NCBI RefSeq assembly: GCF_002925905.1
Contig: NZ_PRDB01000001.1
Span: forward strand, 1,302,001-1,366,000
Reading direction: 5' to 3'
DNA: 64,000 nucleotides
Origin: Klebsiella michiganensis
Lineage (GTDB): Bacteria; Pseudomonadota; Gammaproteobacteria; Enterobacterales; Enterobacteriaceae
The notes under the pieces are model-generated. The model saw only the letters and a list, made by a program, of their open reading frames with translations. It was not told where the DNA came from and ran no database searches. The translations under genes and the position numbers were made by a program. This document shows, piece after piece, positions 53,201 to 61,969 of this stretch. How positions within the stretch are numbered: the stretch's first letter is position 1; every line of letters begins with the position of its first letter.

Positions 53201-53211
53201 TGCCGGGGTTT
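53190..53211 (+). terminator. Attenuator-like hairpin before nqrA
   Basis: CCTCGGC (53190-53196) pairs with GCCGGGG (53202-53208), one T-G pair, loop CTGAT, followed by TTT (53209-53211). It overlaps the end of the short leader frame and lies 25 bp before nqrA. The T-run is short, so termination would be weak without a helper. Confidence 0.45.
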
Positions 53212-53235
53212 ACGTAACGGATACCTGCTAACGAT

Positions 53236-54579
53236 ATGATTAAAATCACGAAAGGGCTGAATTTGCCCATAGCTGGCATGCCATCACAGCAGATTTCTTC
53301 GAAGACTGCGGTCAAGCGCGTTGCGCTGTTGGGTGAAGAGTACATCGGTATGCGCCCCTCAATGGCGGTGCGTGAAGGCGACCGGGTACAAAAAGGTCAG
53401 CTTCTGTTCGAAGATAAAAGAAATCCTGGCGTGCGATTTACTGCCCCTGCGAGTGGAACCATCAGCGCCATTCATCGCGGCGAACGGCGGGTTCTGCAAT
53501 CGGTCGTTATTGACGTAGATGGCGATGATGCCGTTCACTTTCCCCACTATGAATTAGCCGATCTTGCCGCGTTGACGCGCGAGGCCGTGCAGCAGCAGCT
53601 GGTGGAGTCGGGGATGTGGACGGCGTTTCGCACCCGCCCTTTCAGCAAAATACCTGCGCCGGGCAGCGTTCCAGCGGCCATATTTGTCACTGCCATAGAT
53701 ACGAATCCACTGGCGGCAGACCCTCAGCCAATCATTCTGGCCCAGCGCGAGGCTTTTGACGCGGGCTTAACCCTGTTGACGCGGTTGACCGACGGTAAGG
53801 TCCACGTCTGCCAGGCCAGCGGTGGCAAGCTTGGCGGGCATCCCGTGGGCCAGGTGACCTTCAACCAGTTTGCCGGGCCGCATCCGGCCGGGCTGGTCGG
53901 GACCCACATCCATTTTCTCGAGCCGGTTAGCCTGAAAAAGCAGGTCTGGCATCTTAACTATCAGGACGTTATCGCCGTTGGCAAATTGTTCCTTGAAGGG
54001 GAGTTGTCTAGCGAACGTATCGTTGCGCTCGGCGGCCCGCAGGTGAAAGAGCCTCGTTTATTAAAGACCTGCTCTGGCGCCAGCCTTGATGAACTGCTGG
54101 CAGATGAACTTCTGGATGATGAAAACCGCGTTATTTCTGGTTCAGTCCTCAGCGGAACGCATGCTCAAGGGCCCCATGCTTTTCTTGGCCGCTTTCATTT
54201 ACAGATAAGCGTCGTAAAAGAGGGGCGTGAGAAAGAGCTGTTCGGCTGGGTAATGCCCGGGAAAGATAAATTTTCCATCACCCGCACCACGCTCGGCCAT
54301 TTTATGAAGCGTAAGCTATTTAATTTCTCGACGGATACCAACGGCGGCGAGCGGGCTATGGTGCCGATTGGCAACTATGAGCGAGTGATGCCGCTGGATA
54401 TTCTGCCCACCATGCTGCTGCGTGATTTGCTGGCGGGGGATACCGACAGCGCGCAGGCGCTGGGCTGTCTGGAACTGGATGAAGAAGACCTGGCGCTTTG
54501 CACCTACGTATGTCCCGGCAAGTATGAATATGGCCCGGCATTGCGCAGCGTGTTAACCCAGATAGAGCAGGAAGGATAA
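53236..54579 (+). CDS. nqrA: Na+-translocating NADH:quinone reductase subunit A
   Basis: Peripheral subunit of the six-subunit sodium-pumping respiratory complex Na+-NQR, involved in ubiquinone binding. 447 aa, beginning [19 protein letters not shown] lipoyl-like beta-sandwich ([32 protein letters not shown]) precedes Rnf/Nqr-type domains, including [18 protein letters not shown]. First gene of nqrABCDEF-nqrM, all on the plus strand with tiny gaps or overlaps. E. coli lacks Na+-NQR; Klebsiella and Vibrio have it. Confidence 0.96.
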   Translation: MIKITKGLNLPIAGMPSQQISSKTAVKRVALLGEEYIGMRPSMAVREGDRVQKGQLLFEDKRNPGVRFTAPASGTISAIHRGERRVLQSVVIDVDGDDAVHFPHYELADLAALTREAVQQQLVESGMWTAFRTRPFSKIPAPGSVPAAIFVTAIDTNPLAADPQPIILAQREAFDAGLTLLTRLTDGKVHVCQASGGKLGGHPVGQVTFNQFAGPHPAGLVGTHIHFLEPVSLKKQVWHLNYQDVIAVGKLFLEGELSSERIVALGGPQVKEPRLLKTCSGASLDELLADELLDDENRVISGSVLSGTHAQGPHAFLGRFHLQISVVKEGREKELFGWVMPGKDKFSITRTTLGHFMKRKLFNFSTDTNGGERAMVPIGNYERVMPLDILPTMLLRDLLAGDTDSAQALGCLELDEEDLALCTYVCPGKYEYGPALRSVLTQIEQEG

Positions 54580-54582
54580 GTG

Positions 54583-55821
54583 ATGGGCTTAAAGCAACTG
54601 TTTGACAAAATTGAGCCGCACTTTACGCACGGCGGCAAGCTGGAAAAATACTATCCGCTGTTTGAAGCGACGGCGACGCTGTTCTACACCCCCGGGCAGG
54701 TCACGCGCGGCGCGGCGCACGTCAGAGACGCCATCGATCTCAAGCGGATGATGATTCTGGTGTGGTTCGCCGTTTTCCCGGCGATGTTCTGGGGAATGTA
54801 TAACGTTGGCCTGCAGACCATTCCTGCACTGCATAAATTATACGGCGCTGAGCAGCTGCAGCAGGTTATCGCCGGGAACTGGCACTACAGCATCGCGCAG
54901 TGGTTGGGGGTGAACTTCACCGCTGACGCCGGTTGGCTCAGTATGATGACCCTGGGGGCGGTATTTTTCCTGCCTATCTACATCACCGTGTTTCTTGTCG
55001 GCGGGTTCTGGGAAGTCTTGTTTGCTATCGTGCGCAAGCACGAAATAAACGAAGGCTTCTTCGTAACGTCAATTCTGTTCGCGCTGATTGTGCCGCCATC
55101 GCTGCCGCTATGGCAGGCCGCGTTCGGGATCACCTTCGGCGTCGTCATGGCCAAGGAGATTTTTGGCGGAACCGGGCGTAACTTTCTCAACCCAGCCCTG
55201 GCGGGGCGCGCGTTTTTATTCTTTGCCTGGCCGGCGCAAATTTCCGGCGACCTGGTATGGACTGCGGCGGATGGTTTCTCCGGCGCGACGCCGTTATCCC
55301 AGTGGGCAAGCGGCGGCGGTGAATCGCTGGTTAACGTCTCTACCGGCCAGCCGGTAAGCTGGATGGACGCCTTCCTCGGCAATATCCCGGGGTCGATTGG
55401 CGAAGTCTCGACGCTGATGATTCTCATCGGCGGCGCCATCATCATTTTTGGTCGCGTGGCCTCGTGGCGCATTGTCGCAGGGGTTTTCATCGGCATGGTG
55501 GCCACCGCGACGCTGTTTAACTTTATAGGCTCTGATACCAACCCGATGTTTGCCATGCCGTGGTACTGGCATCTGGTGCTCGGCGGTTTTGCCTTCGGCA
55601 TGATGTTTATGGCGACGGACCCGGTGTCCGCGTCGTTTACGGATAAAGGTAAATGGAGCTACGGCCTGCTGATCGGCGTGATGTGCGTCCTGATCCGCGT
55701 GGTCAACCCGGCCTATCCGGAAGGGATGATGCTGGCGATCCTCTTCGCCAACCTCTTCGCGCCGCTGTTTGATTACCTGGTGGTGCGGGCCAATATTAAG
55801 CGGAGGAAATCGCGTGGCTGA
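54583..55821 (+). CDS. nqrB: Na+-NQR subunit B (covalent FMN carrier)
   Basis: Integral membrane subunit of about ten segments carrying riboflavin and a covalent FMN. The flavinylation motif is intact: [11 protein letters not shown], with T236 as the FMN-phosphate ester site, the same residue number as in Vibrio cholerae. 412 aa from ATG 54583 (AGGA at 54573-54576); GTG at 54580 is an alternative. Other family segments: [18 protein letters not shown] and [11 protein letters not shown]. The 3' end overlaps nqrC by 8 bp. Confidence 0.96.
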   Translation: MGLKQLFDKIEPHFTHGGKLEKYYPLFEATATLFYTPGQVTRGAAHVRDAIDLKRMMILVWFAVFPAMFWGMYNVGLQTIPALHKLYGAEQLQQVIAGNWHYSIAQWLGVNFTADAGWLSMMTLGAVFFLPIYITVFLVGGFWEVLFAIVRKHEINEGFFVTSILFALIVPPSLPLWQAAFGITFGVVMAKEIFGGTGRNFLNPALAGRAFLFFAWPAQISGDLVWTAADGFSGATPLSQWASGGGESLVNVSTGQPVSWMDAFLGNIPGSIGEVSTLMILIGGAIIIFGRVASWRIVAGVFIGMVATATLFNFIGSDTNPMFAMPWYWHLVLGGFAFGMMFMATDPVSASFTDKGKWSYGLLIGVMCVLIRVVNPAYPEGMMLAILFANLFAPLFDYLVVRANIKRRKSRG

Positions 55822-56608
55822 GAATAAAAGTAACGATAGCATCGGCAAAACGCTGCTGGTGGTGCTGGTGCTTTGTCTGGTCTGCTCAATTGTGGTCGCC
55901 GGTTCTGCCGTGGGGCTAAAATCGCGCCAGCAGGAGCAGCGCGCTCTCGATAAACAGCGCAATATCCTGGCGGTTGCCGGTCTGATGAAGCAGGGAATGA
56001 GCGCAGATGAAGTGGCTGACATTTTTAAGGCCCATATCTCTCCGCGTTTAGTCGATTTAGCCAGCGGTGAGCTGCTGGATAAAGATCCGGGCAAGTTTAA
56101 TCAGGCCCAGGCCCTGAAAGACCCTCAGCAGAGCCTACAGCTGGAGGCGAGTCAGGATCCTGCCGGTATCAAACGCCGCAGTAATATTGCCGAAATTTAC
56201 CTGGTGCGCGATGAAAAGCAGCAGATTCAGGAAGTGGTACTGCCTATTTACGGTAATGGCCTGTGGTCGGTGATGTACGCTTTTGTGGCGCTGGAAACCG
56301 ATGGCCGCACGGTCAAAGGGATCACCTATTACGATCACGGTGAAACGCCGGGGCTGGGCGGGGAAATTGAAAACCCCAACTGGCGCCAGCAGTTCGTCGG
56401 TAAACAGGTGCTTGATGATAAAGGGATGCCTGCGCTGAGAATCGTCAAAGGCGGCGCGCGTCCTGGCGACCTGCACGCCGTTGATGGCCTGTCGGGCGCA
56501 ACGCTGACGTCAAACGGCGTGCAGCATAGCTTTGATTTCTGGATGGGCAAACTGGGCTTTGGCCCATTCCTGCAAAAGGTGCGAGAAGGGGAGCTGAATA
56601 ATGGCTGA
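55814..56608 (+). CDS. nqrC: Na+-NQR subunit C (covalent FMN carrier), GTG start
   Basis: Single-pass inner-membrane subunit with a periplasmic FMN-binding domain that relays electrons to NqrB. Membrane segment at about 13-34. The flavinylation motif [10 protein letters not shown] places the FMN at T230. 264 aa from GTG 55814, which follows GGAGG (55802-55806); a longer in-frame ATG frame at 55769 lies wholly inside nqrB and is rejected. Overlaps nqrB and nqrD by 8 bp each. Confidence 0.95.
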   Translation: MAENKSNDSIGKTLLVVLVLCLVCSIVVAGSAVGLKSRQQEQRALDKQRNILAVAGLMKQGMSADEVADIFKAHISPRLVDLASGELLDKDPGKFNQAQALKDPQQSLQLEASQDPAGIKRRSNIAEIYLVRDEKQQIQEVVLPIYGNGLWSVMYAFVALETDGRTVKGITYYDHGETPGLGGEIENPNWRQQFVGKQVLDDKGMPALRIVKGGARPGDLHAVDGLSGATLTSNGVQHSFDFWMGKLGFGPFLQKVREGELNNG

Positions 56609-57239
56609 TTTGGGCGACATGAAAGAAATGAAGCGCGTGCTGGTGGGGCCGCTTATCGCTAATAACCCTATCACTCTGCAGGTACTGGGCGTCTGCTCCG
56701 CGCTGGCGGTGACCACCAAGCTGGAGACCGCTTTTGTAATGACCATTGCGGTGACGCTGGTTACGGCATTCTCCAGCATGTTTATCTCCATGATTCGCCA
56801 CCACATTCCGAATAGCGTGCGCATCATTGTACAGATGGCGATTATCGCTTCGTTGGTTATCGTCGTCGATCAGGTGCTACGCGCGTTTGCCTATGAGATC
56901 TCGAAACAGCTTTCGGTTTTCGTCGGTTTGATCATCACTAACTGTATCGTGATGGGGCGCGCCGAAGCCTATGCCATGAAGTCGCCGCCGTTGGCGAGCT
57001 TTATGGACGGTATTGGCAACGGTCTGGGATACGGGGCGATCCTAATCATCGTCGGTTTCCTGAGAGAGCTGATCGGCAGTGGTAAGCTATTCGGTATTAC
57101 CGTGCTGGAAACGGTGCAGAACGGCGGCTGGTACCAGCCAAATGGTCTGTTTCTTCTGGCGCCCAGTGCGTTCTTCATTATCGGTTTGTTGATTTGGGCG
57201 GTGCGCAGCTGGAAGCCTGAACAGCAGGAAAAGGAGTAA
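56601..57239 (+). CDS. nqrD: Na+-NQR subunit D
   Basis: Hydrophobic subunit of about six membrane segments, 212 aa. With NqrE it holds an iron centre in the membrane core; conserved Cys are C32 ([12 protein letters not shown]) and C115 ([14 protein letters not shown]). Starts within the end of nqrC (8-bp overlap), followed by nqrE after 6 bp. Paralogous to RnfE. Confidence 0.96.
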   Translation: MADLGDMKEMKRVLVGPLIANNPITLQVLGVCSALAVTTKLETAFVMTIAVTLVTAFSSMFISMIRHHIPNSVRIIVQMAIIASLVIVVDQVLRAFAYEISKQLSVFVGLIITNCIVMGRAEAYAMKSPPLASFMDGIGNGLGYGAILIIVGFLRELIGSGKLFGITVLETVQNGGWYQPNGLFLLAPSAFFIIGLLIWAVRSWKPEQQEKE

Positions 57240-57245
57240 CCGATT

Positions 57246-57842
57246 ATGGCTCATTATATTAGCCTGTTTGTTCGCGCCGTGTTTGTTGAAAATATGGCGC
57301 TGGCCTTCTTTCTTGGGATGTGTACTTTCCTCGCGGTATCGAAAAAGGTCTCGACCGCTTTCGGACTCGGCGTGGCGGTAACGGTCGTACTTGGGCTGGC
57401 GGTGCCGATCAATAATCTGGTGTATAACCTGGTGCTGCGCGACGGTGCGCTGGTTGAAGGCGTCGACTTAAGCTTTCTGAACTTTATCACCTTTATTGGC
57501 GTGATTGCCGCGCTGGTGCAAATCCTGGAGATGATCCTCGATAAGTACTTCCCGACGCTCTATAACGCGCTGGGGATCTTCCTGCCGCTGATCGCCGTCA
57601 ACTGTGCGATCTTTGGCGGCGTCTCCTTCATGGTGCAGCGTGACTATAACTTCACCGAATCTATCGTTTACGGCTTTGGCTCCGGCATCGGCTGGCTGCT
57701 GGCAATTGTGGCGATGGCGGGCATTCGTGAAAAAATGAAATACGCAAACGTGCCTGCGGGTCTGCGCGGGTTAGGGATCACCTTTATTACCACGGGTCTG
57801 ATGGCGCTGGGCTTTATGTCATTCTCCGGTGTGCAGCTATAA
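57246..57842 (+). CDS. nqrE: Na+-NQR subunit E
   Basis: Hydrophobic partner of NqrD, 198 aa, six predicted segments in inverted topology. Conserved Cys C26 ([13 protein letters not shown]) and C120 ([12 protein letters not shown]) supply the other iron ligands. Paralogous to RnfA, but the flanking genes and subunit set identify Nqr rather than Rnf. Confidence 0.96.
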   Translation: MAHYISLFVRAVFVENMALAFFLGMCTFLAVSKKVSTAFGLGVAVTVVLGLAVPINNLVYNLVLRDGALVEGVDLSFLNFITFIGVIAALVQILEMILDKYFPTLYNALGIFLPLIAVNCAIFGGVSFMVQRDYNFTESIVYGFGSGIGWLLAIVAMAGIREKMKYANVPAGLRGLGITFITTGLMALGFMSFSGVQL

Positions 57843-57853
57843 GGGCGGAAAGT

Positions 57854-59077
57854 ATGGAAATAATTCTTGGCGTAGTGATGTTCACGCTGATCGTCCTGGT
57901 ACTATCGGGGCTGATACTGGCCGCGCGTTCGAAATTAGTGAATGCGGGCGACGTGGTCATTGAAATCAATAACGAAGCGGATAAACAAATTCGTACTCCG
58001 GCCGGCGACAAGCTGCTGAATACGCTCTCCAGCAACGGTATCTTCGTTTCATCCGCCTGCGGCGGCGGCGGTTCCTGCGGCCAGTGCCGGGTGACGGTGA
58101 AAGAGGGCGGCGGTGATATTCTGCCTACCGAACTGTCTCATATCACCAAGCGTGAGGCGAGAGAGGGCTGCCGTCTGGCCTGCCAGGTCGCGGTGAAGCA
58201 GAACATGAAAATTGAGCTGCCGGAGGAGATTTTTGGCGTTAAGAAGTGGGAGTGTGAAGTTATCTCGAACGATAACAAAGCCACTTTTATCAAGGAGCTG
58301 AAGCTGCGCGTGCCGGACGGTGACGCGGTTCCGTTCCGGGCCGGCGGGTATATTCAGATCGAATGCCCCTCGCACAAGGTTGCCTATGCCGATTTTGACG
58401 TTCCGGACGAGTATCGCGGCGACTGGGATAAATTTAACCTTTTCCGCTACGTCTCTGACGTGAAAGAGCCAACGCTACGCGCCTACTCCATGGCTAACTA
58501 TCCGGAAGAGAAGGGTATCATCATGCTCAACGTGCGTATCGCAACGCCGCCGCCGCAGGTACCTGATGCGCCTCCGGGGATCATGTCCTCCTATATCTGG
58601 TCGCTGAAGCCGGGCGATAAAGTGACGATTTCCGGGCCGTTTGGGGAGTTTTTTGCCAAAGAAACGGATGCTGAGATGGTCTTTATCGGCGGCGGAGCGG
58701 GGATGGCGCCGATGCGCTCGCATATTTTCGACCAGCTTAAGCGACTGCACAGCAAACGTAAAATCAGCTTCTGGTACGGTGCGCGATCTCTGCGAGAAAT
58801 GTTCTATGATGACGAATTCGAGCAGCTGGCGCGGGAAAACCCGAATTTTACCTTCCACGTGGCGCTCTCCGATCCGCAGCCGGAAGATAACTGGACCGGC
58901 CATACCGGCTTTATTCATAACGTTCTGTATGAAAACTATCTGCGCGATCACCCGGCGCCGGAAGATTGTGAATTCTACATGTGCGGGCCGCCGGTGATGA
59001 ACGCCGCGGTCATTAAAATGCTTAAAGATCTCGGCGTTGAGGATGAAAACATCATGCTGGACGATTTTGGAGGCTGA
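57854..59077 (+). CDS. nqrF: Na+-NQR subunit F (NADH dehydrogenase subunit)
   Basis: Electron-entry subunit: oxidises NADH and passes electrons through FAD and a 2Fe-2S centre. 407 aa with one N-terminal membrane anchor (about 3-24). The 2Fe-2S ligands are C69, C75, C78 and C110 ([11 protein letters not shown] and RLAC). The FAD domain contains [10 protein letters not shown], and the NADH domain [15 protein letters not shown] and [12 protein letters not shown]; it ends DDFGG. Its stop overlaps the first ATG of nqrM. No apbE gene lies between them. Confidence 0.97.
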   Translation: MEIILGVVMFTLIVLVLSGLILAARSKLVNAGDVVIEINNEADKQIRTPAGDKLLNTLSSNGIFVSSACGGGGSCGQCRVTVKEGGGDILPTELSHITKREAREGCRLACQVAVKQNMKIELPEEIFGVKKWECEVISNDNKATFIKELKLRVPDGDAVPFRAGGYIQIECPSHKVAYADFDVPDEYRGDWDKFNLFRYVSDVKEPTLRAYSMANYPEEKGIIMLNVRIATPPPQVPDAPPGIMSSYIWSLKPGDKVTISGPFGEFFAKETDAEMVFIGGGAGMAPMRSHIFDQLKRLHSKRKISFWYGARSLREMFYDDEFEQLARENPNFTFHVALSDPQPEDNWTGHTGFIHNVLYENYLRDHPAPEDCEFYMCGPPVMNAAVIKMLKDLGVEDENIMLDDFGG

Positions 59078-59079
59078 TG

Positions 59080-59295
59080 ATGCTGACGGTATTTGTCGCG
59101 ACCTTCGTGATTTTCGCGCTGGTTATCCTGGGAATGTCGCTTGGTTATCTGATCAAGCGCAAAAGTATTCAGGGCAGCTGCGGCGGGATCTCATCGCTGG
59201 GTATGGAAAAGGTCTGCGACTGTCCTGAGCCCTGCGATGCGCGCAAAAAACGCCTGGCTCGCGAAGCGCAGCGCAAGCAGGATCGCATCCTATAA
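59080..59295 (+). CDS. nqrM: Na+-NQR maturation protein NqrM
   Basis: Small membrane protein (71 aa) needed for assembly of Na+-NQR, thought to deliver iron to the NqrD/E site. One N-terminal membrane segment (about 3-24), then four Cys at C34, C46, C48 and C52 (GSCGG and KVCDCPEPC), the family hallmark. Start at 59080 gives a 6-bp gap from GGAGG (59069-59073); ATG 59077, overlapping the nqrF stop, is the alternative. Last gene of the operon, followed by a terminator. Confidence 0.93.
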   Translation: MLTVFVATFVIFALVILGMSLGYLIKRKSIQGSCGGISSLGMEKVCDCPEPCDARKKRLAREAQRKQDRIL

Positions 59296-59300
59296 TCAGC

Positions 59301-59325
59301 AGGCCGCACCGTGCGGCCTTTTTTG
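59301..59325 (+). terminator. nqr operon terminator
   Basis: AGGCCGCA (59301-59308) pairs with TGCGGCCT (59312-59319), loop CCG, followed by T6. It lies 5 bp after nqrM and just before the convergent GDPD-family gene. Confidence 0.9.
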
Positions 59326-59327
59326 AT

Positions 59328-60185
59328 TTACCAGGTTTTCGCTTTCGCCGGCGAGTCTACCATCACGCCGTCGGCGCCCAGCTCGCTTGCGGTACGAAAA
59401 TCATCGGCACTATTAATGCCGAAGAAGACAATATGGGCTTTGCCCTGTGAGCGGAAACAGTCCATAGCTTCTTTATCCCAGGTGAGCGTGGCTGGCGATA
59501 CGCCTTCGCCCAGCGTGAACTTCTCCACTATTTCTACCTTGCGTTTCAGCTCCAGACCGTACCAGTATTCATTGCCCGACGCCGCAGTTGGCTGGCACTG
59601 GTGGCTAAGCGAAATATTAGCCAGCTTCGTTCGCGTTTCGCCCCGGCTGACGAAATGGGGGATAGATGCTGGCAGCGCCGCGATATAGCGGTCTTCCGTT
59701 GAATACACCCGTACGCGCGAGAGGCTATTGGTCTTTTGCAGTACTTCGCTAAGACGCGCCGCCATGATGGCCGGATCTGCATCAGGTGATTTGATATCGA
59801 TGTAAAAGAAGGTCTGTGGCCACTGTTCCAGTACCGATTGCAGCGTTGGAATGGTTGCGTTTTTACCGCGCCAGGGGTGAGTTTCACCGCCCCATGTCCA
59901 TCCCGCGTCCATACGGGTCAGCTCGGCAGCGCTGAAGCTTGAGATTTTCCCCGTATGGTCAGTCAGCGCGGACAGATCGCTCGGGCGATATAAGACCGGA
60001 ACGCCATCCTGGCTTAATTGTACTGTTATCCAAATCGCCTCGGCCTTATTCTCCAGCGCAAGTTTTATCGCCGGAAGGGTATTTTCCGGCGCATCGCCGG
60101 TGCCTCCCCGATGGGCAATGAGCTGCGGCGCGGCGCAGGCGCTGCTGGCAATAAGCAAACCAAGCGCAGTAAGTATTGATTTCAT
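59328..60185 (-). CDS. Periplasmic GDPD-family protein with degenerate active site
   Basis: A 285-aa protein with a signal peptide (1-19, ending SACAA before PQLIAHRG) and a TIM-barrel GDPD-like domain. Conserved features kept: H25-R26 (IAHRGG) and the APENT motif with E34. Features lost, compared with UgpQ: the metal-binding E-x-D becomes W52-x-T54 (AIWITVQLSQDG), the second catalytic His becomes R67 (VLYRPSD), and E of the IEIK motif becomes D130. Glycerophosphodiesterase activity is therefore doubtful; it could be a pseudoenzyme, a binding protein or act on another substrate. Start: ATG 60185 after AAGGTG; an in-frame GTG lies four codons earlier. No E. coli K-12 counterpart at this locus. 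Confidence 0.8.
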   Translation of the reverse strand: MKSILTALGLLIASSACAAPQLIAHRGGTGDAPENTLPAIKLALENKAEAIWITVQLSQDGVPVLYRPSDLSALTDHTGKISSFSAAELTRMDAGWTWGGETHPWRGKNATIPTLQSVLEQWPQTFFYIDIKSPDADPAIMAARLSEVLQKTNSLSRVRVYSTEDRYIAALPASIPHFVSRGETRTKLANISLSHQCQPTAASGNEYWYGLELKRKVEIVEKFTLGEGVSPATLTWDKEAMDCFRSQGKAHIVFFGINSADDFRTASELGADGVMVDSPAKAKTW

Positions 60186-60310
60186 GATTGCATTCACCTT
60201 ATATACTCATATAACTATATGAAAAGTAACTTATATTTATTGCATTTTTATGTTGTAGCACGTTTTTCAGGATAGTGGATTTAAAAAGATTAAATTTCGC
60301 CGTATTTTGC

Positions 60311-60330
60311 TATACTGTATGCATGTACAG
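60311..60330 (+). promoter_or_regulatory. LexA box and -10 element of dinB
   Basis: CTGTATGCATGTACAG at 60315-60330 fits the LexA consensus CTG-N10-CAG. It overlaps a probable -10 TATACT at 60311-60316 and ends 14 bp before the dinB ATG, so LexA would block transcription until SOS induction. Confidence 0.88.
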
Positions 60331-60344
60331 TCTAAGGTTTGGCT

Positions 60345-61400
60345 ATGCGTAAAATCATCCACGTTGATATGGACTGCTTCTTCGCGGCGGTGGAAATGCG
60401 TGACAACCCGGCACTGCGCGACATCCCTATTGCCATTGGCGGCAGTCGGGTGCAGCGCGGTGTTATCAGTACGGCTAACTATCCGGCGCGTAAATTCGGC
60501 GTGCGCAGCGCCATGCCAACCGCCACCGCGCTCAAACTTTGCCCCCACCTGACGCTGCTTCCCGGCCGCTTTGACGCCTATAAAGAGGCGTCGAACCATA
60601 TCCGGGAGATTTTTTCCCGCTATACCTCGTTAATCGAACCATTATCGCTGGACGAAGCCTATCTCGACGTTAGCGACAGCGTTCATTGTCAGGGGTCGGC
60701 GACGCTGATGGCGCAGGAGATCCGCGAGACCATCCATCGTGAGCTAAATTTGACCGCCTCCGCAGGAATTGCGCCGGTAAAATTTCTCGCAAAAATCGCC
60801 TCGGATCTGAATAAACCCAACGGTCAGTTTGTTATTGCGCCGCATCAGGTCGCGGAGTTTGTCAAAACGTTGCCGCTATCGAAGATCCCTGGCGTCGGCA
60901 AGGTTTCCGCCGCGAAGCTCGAGAGCATGGGGCTGAGGACCTGTGAAGATGTGCAGAACAGCGATCTGGCGATGCTGCTCAAGCGCTTTGGTAAATTTGG
61001 GCGGATACTGTGGGAACGCAGCCAGGGGATTGATGAACGAGAAATCAGCAGCGAGCGCCAGCGCAAATCGGTGGGCGTTGAACGAACCCTGATAGAAGAT
61101 ATCCACGAATGGGCGGAGTGTGAATCGATTATTGAGAACCTTTACCCGGAGCTGGAACGGCGACTGGCGAAGGTTAAACCGGATTTGCTGATTGCCCGTC
61201 AGGGGGTCAAGCTGAAGTTTAATGATTTTCAGCTCACCACCCAGGAACATGTCTGGCCCCGGCTGAATAAAGATGATTTGATTTCTACCGCGCATAAAGC
61301 CTGGCACGAGCGGCGCGGAGGTCGGGGAGTAAGGCTGGTGGGGCTGCACGTGACGCTGCTTGATCCGCAGCTGGAGCGGCAACTCGTTTTGGGATTGTAA
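60345..61400 (+). CDS. dinB: DNA polymerase IV (translesion polymerase)
   Basis: Y-family error-prone polymerase that bypasses N2-dG and other lesions, SOS induced. 351 aa, E. coli length. Catalytic D8 ([10 protein letters not shown]), and D103-E104 ([10 protein letters not shown]). Little-finger domain at about 240-340 and the beta-clamp-binding C-terminus RQLVLGL. Start ATG 60345 with AAGG 7 bp upstream. Coupled closely to yafP (2-bp gap). Confidence 0.97.
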   Translation: MRKIIHVDMDCFFAAVEMRDNPALRDIPIAIGGSRVQRGVISTANYPARKFGVRSAMPTATALKLCPHLTLLPGRFDAYKEASNHIREIFSRYTSLIEPLSLDEAYLDVSDSVHCQGSATLMAQEIRETIHRELNLTASAGIAPVKFLAKIASDLNKPNGQFVIAPHQVAEFVKTLPLSKIPGVGKVSAAKLESMGLRTCEDVQNSDLAMLLKRFGKFGRILWERSQGIDEREISSERQRKSVGVERTLIEDIHEWAECESIIENLYPELERRLAKVKPDLLIARQGVKLKFNDFQLTTQEHVWPRLNKDDLISTAHKAWHERRGGRGVRLVGLHVTLLDPQLERQLVLGL

Positions 61401-61402
61401 CG

Positions 61403-61867
61403 ATGTTAACGATAAGAATGTACGAAGAGCGGGATTTTCCGGCGCTATGCGCACTATTTTTACGCGCCGTTAAAGAGACCGCCAGCGCCGACTATTCCCC
61501 CCGGCAAATTGCCGCCTGGGCGCAGGTTGATGAAGCCCGCTGGCGGCAAAAACTCGCGGCGTCACGCGTACTGGTGGCAATAAATGATGCCTCGCCGGTC
61601 GGGTTTATTACCGCCGTGGATGACTATATCGATTTACTATTTGTCTCTCCCGACTATAGCCGCCAGGGCGTCGCCAGCGCGCTGCTCAATACGCTATTGA
61701 GGCAGCTTCCTGAGCGCGTTTATACGGTAGAGGCCAGTATTACGGCAAAGCCCTTTTTTGCGCGTCACGGCTTCACCGTTATGCAGCCACAGGAAGTGAC
61801 GGCGCGGGGTGAACAATTTCTTAATTATTTGATGCGGCGGCAAATCGACCCCACATACAGCGCGTGA
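61403..61867 (+). CDS. yafP: YafP, GNAT-family N-acetyltransferase
   Basis: A 154-aa GCN5-type acetyltransferase. The acetyl-CoA motif is LFVSPDYSRQGVASALLNTLL, with IRMYEERDFPALCALF at the N-terminus and EASITAKPFFARHGF near the end. E. coli YafP is encoded in the dinB SOS operon and has been linked to nitroaromatic resistance; the substrate is not firmly known. Here it follows dinB directly, without the yafN-yafO toxin-antitoxin genes. Confidence 0.92.
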   Translation: MLTIRMYEERDFPALCALFLRAVKETASADYSPRQIAAWAQVDEARWRQKLAASRVLVAINDASPVGFITAVDDYIDLLFVSPDYSRQGVASALLNTLLRQLPERVYTVEASITAKPFFARHGFTVMQPQEVTARGEQFLNYLMRRQIDPTYSA

Positions 61868-61930
61868 CAGGTATGCCCGGATGCGGTTACCACAATCGGC
61901 ACGGCGTGCTTTCGCTCGGTCATTTTATAA

Positions 61931-61961
61931 AGAAAAGGCCCACTCTCTGCGGAGTGGGCCT
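61931..61961 (-). terminator. pepD terminator
   Basis: AGGCCCACTC (61936-61945) pairs with GAGTGGGCCT (61952-61961), a 10-bp stem with a 6-nt loop; on the minus strand it is followed by TTTTCTTT. It lies 9 bp after the pepD stop. Confidence 0.92.
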
Positions 61962-61969
61962 GTGTTGTC

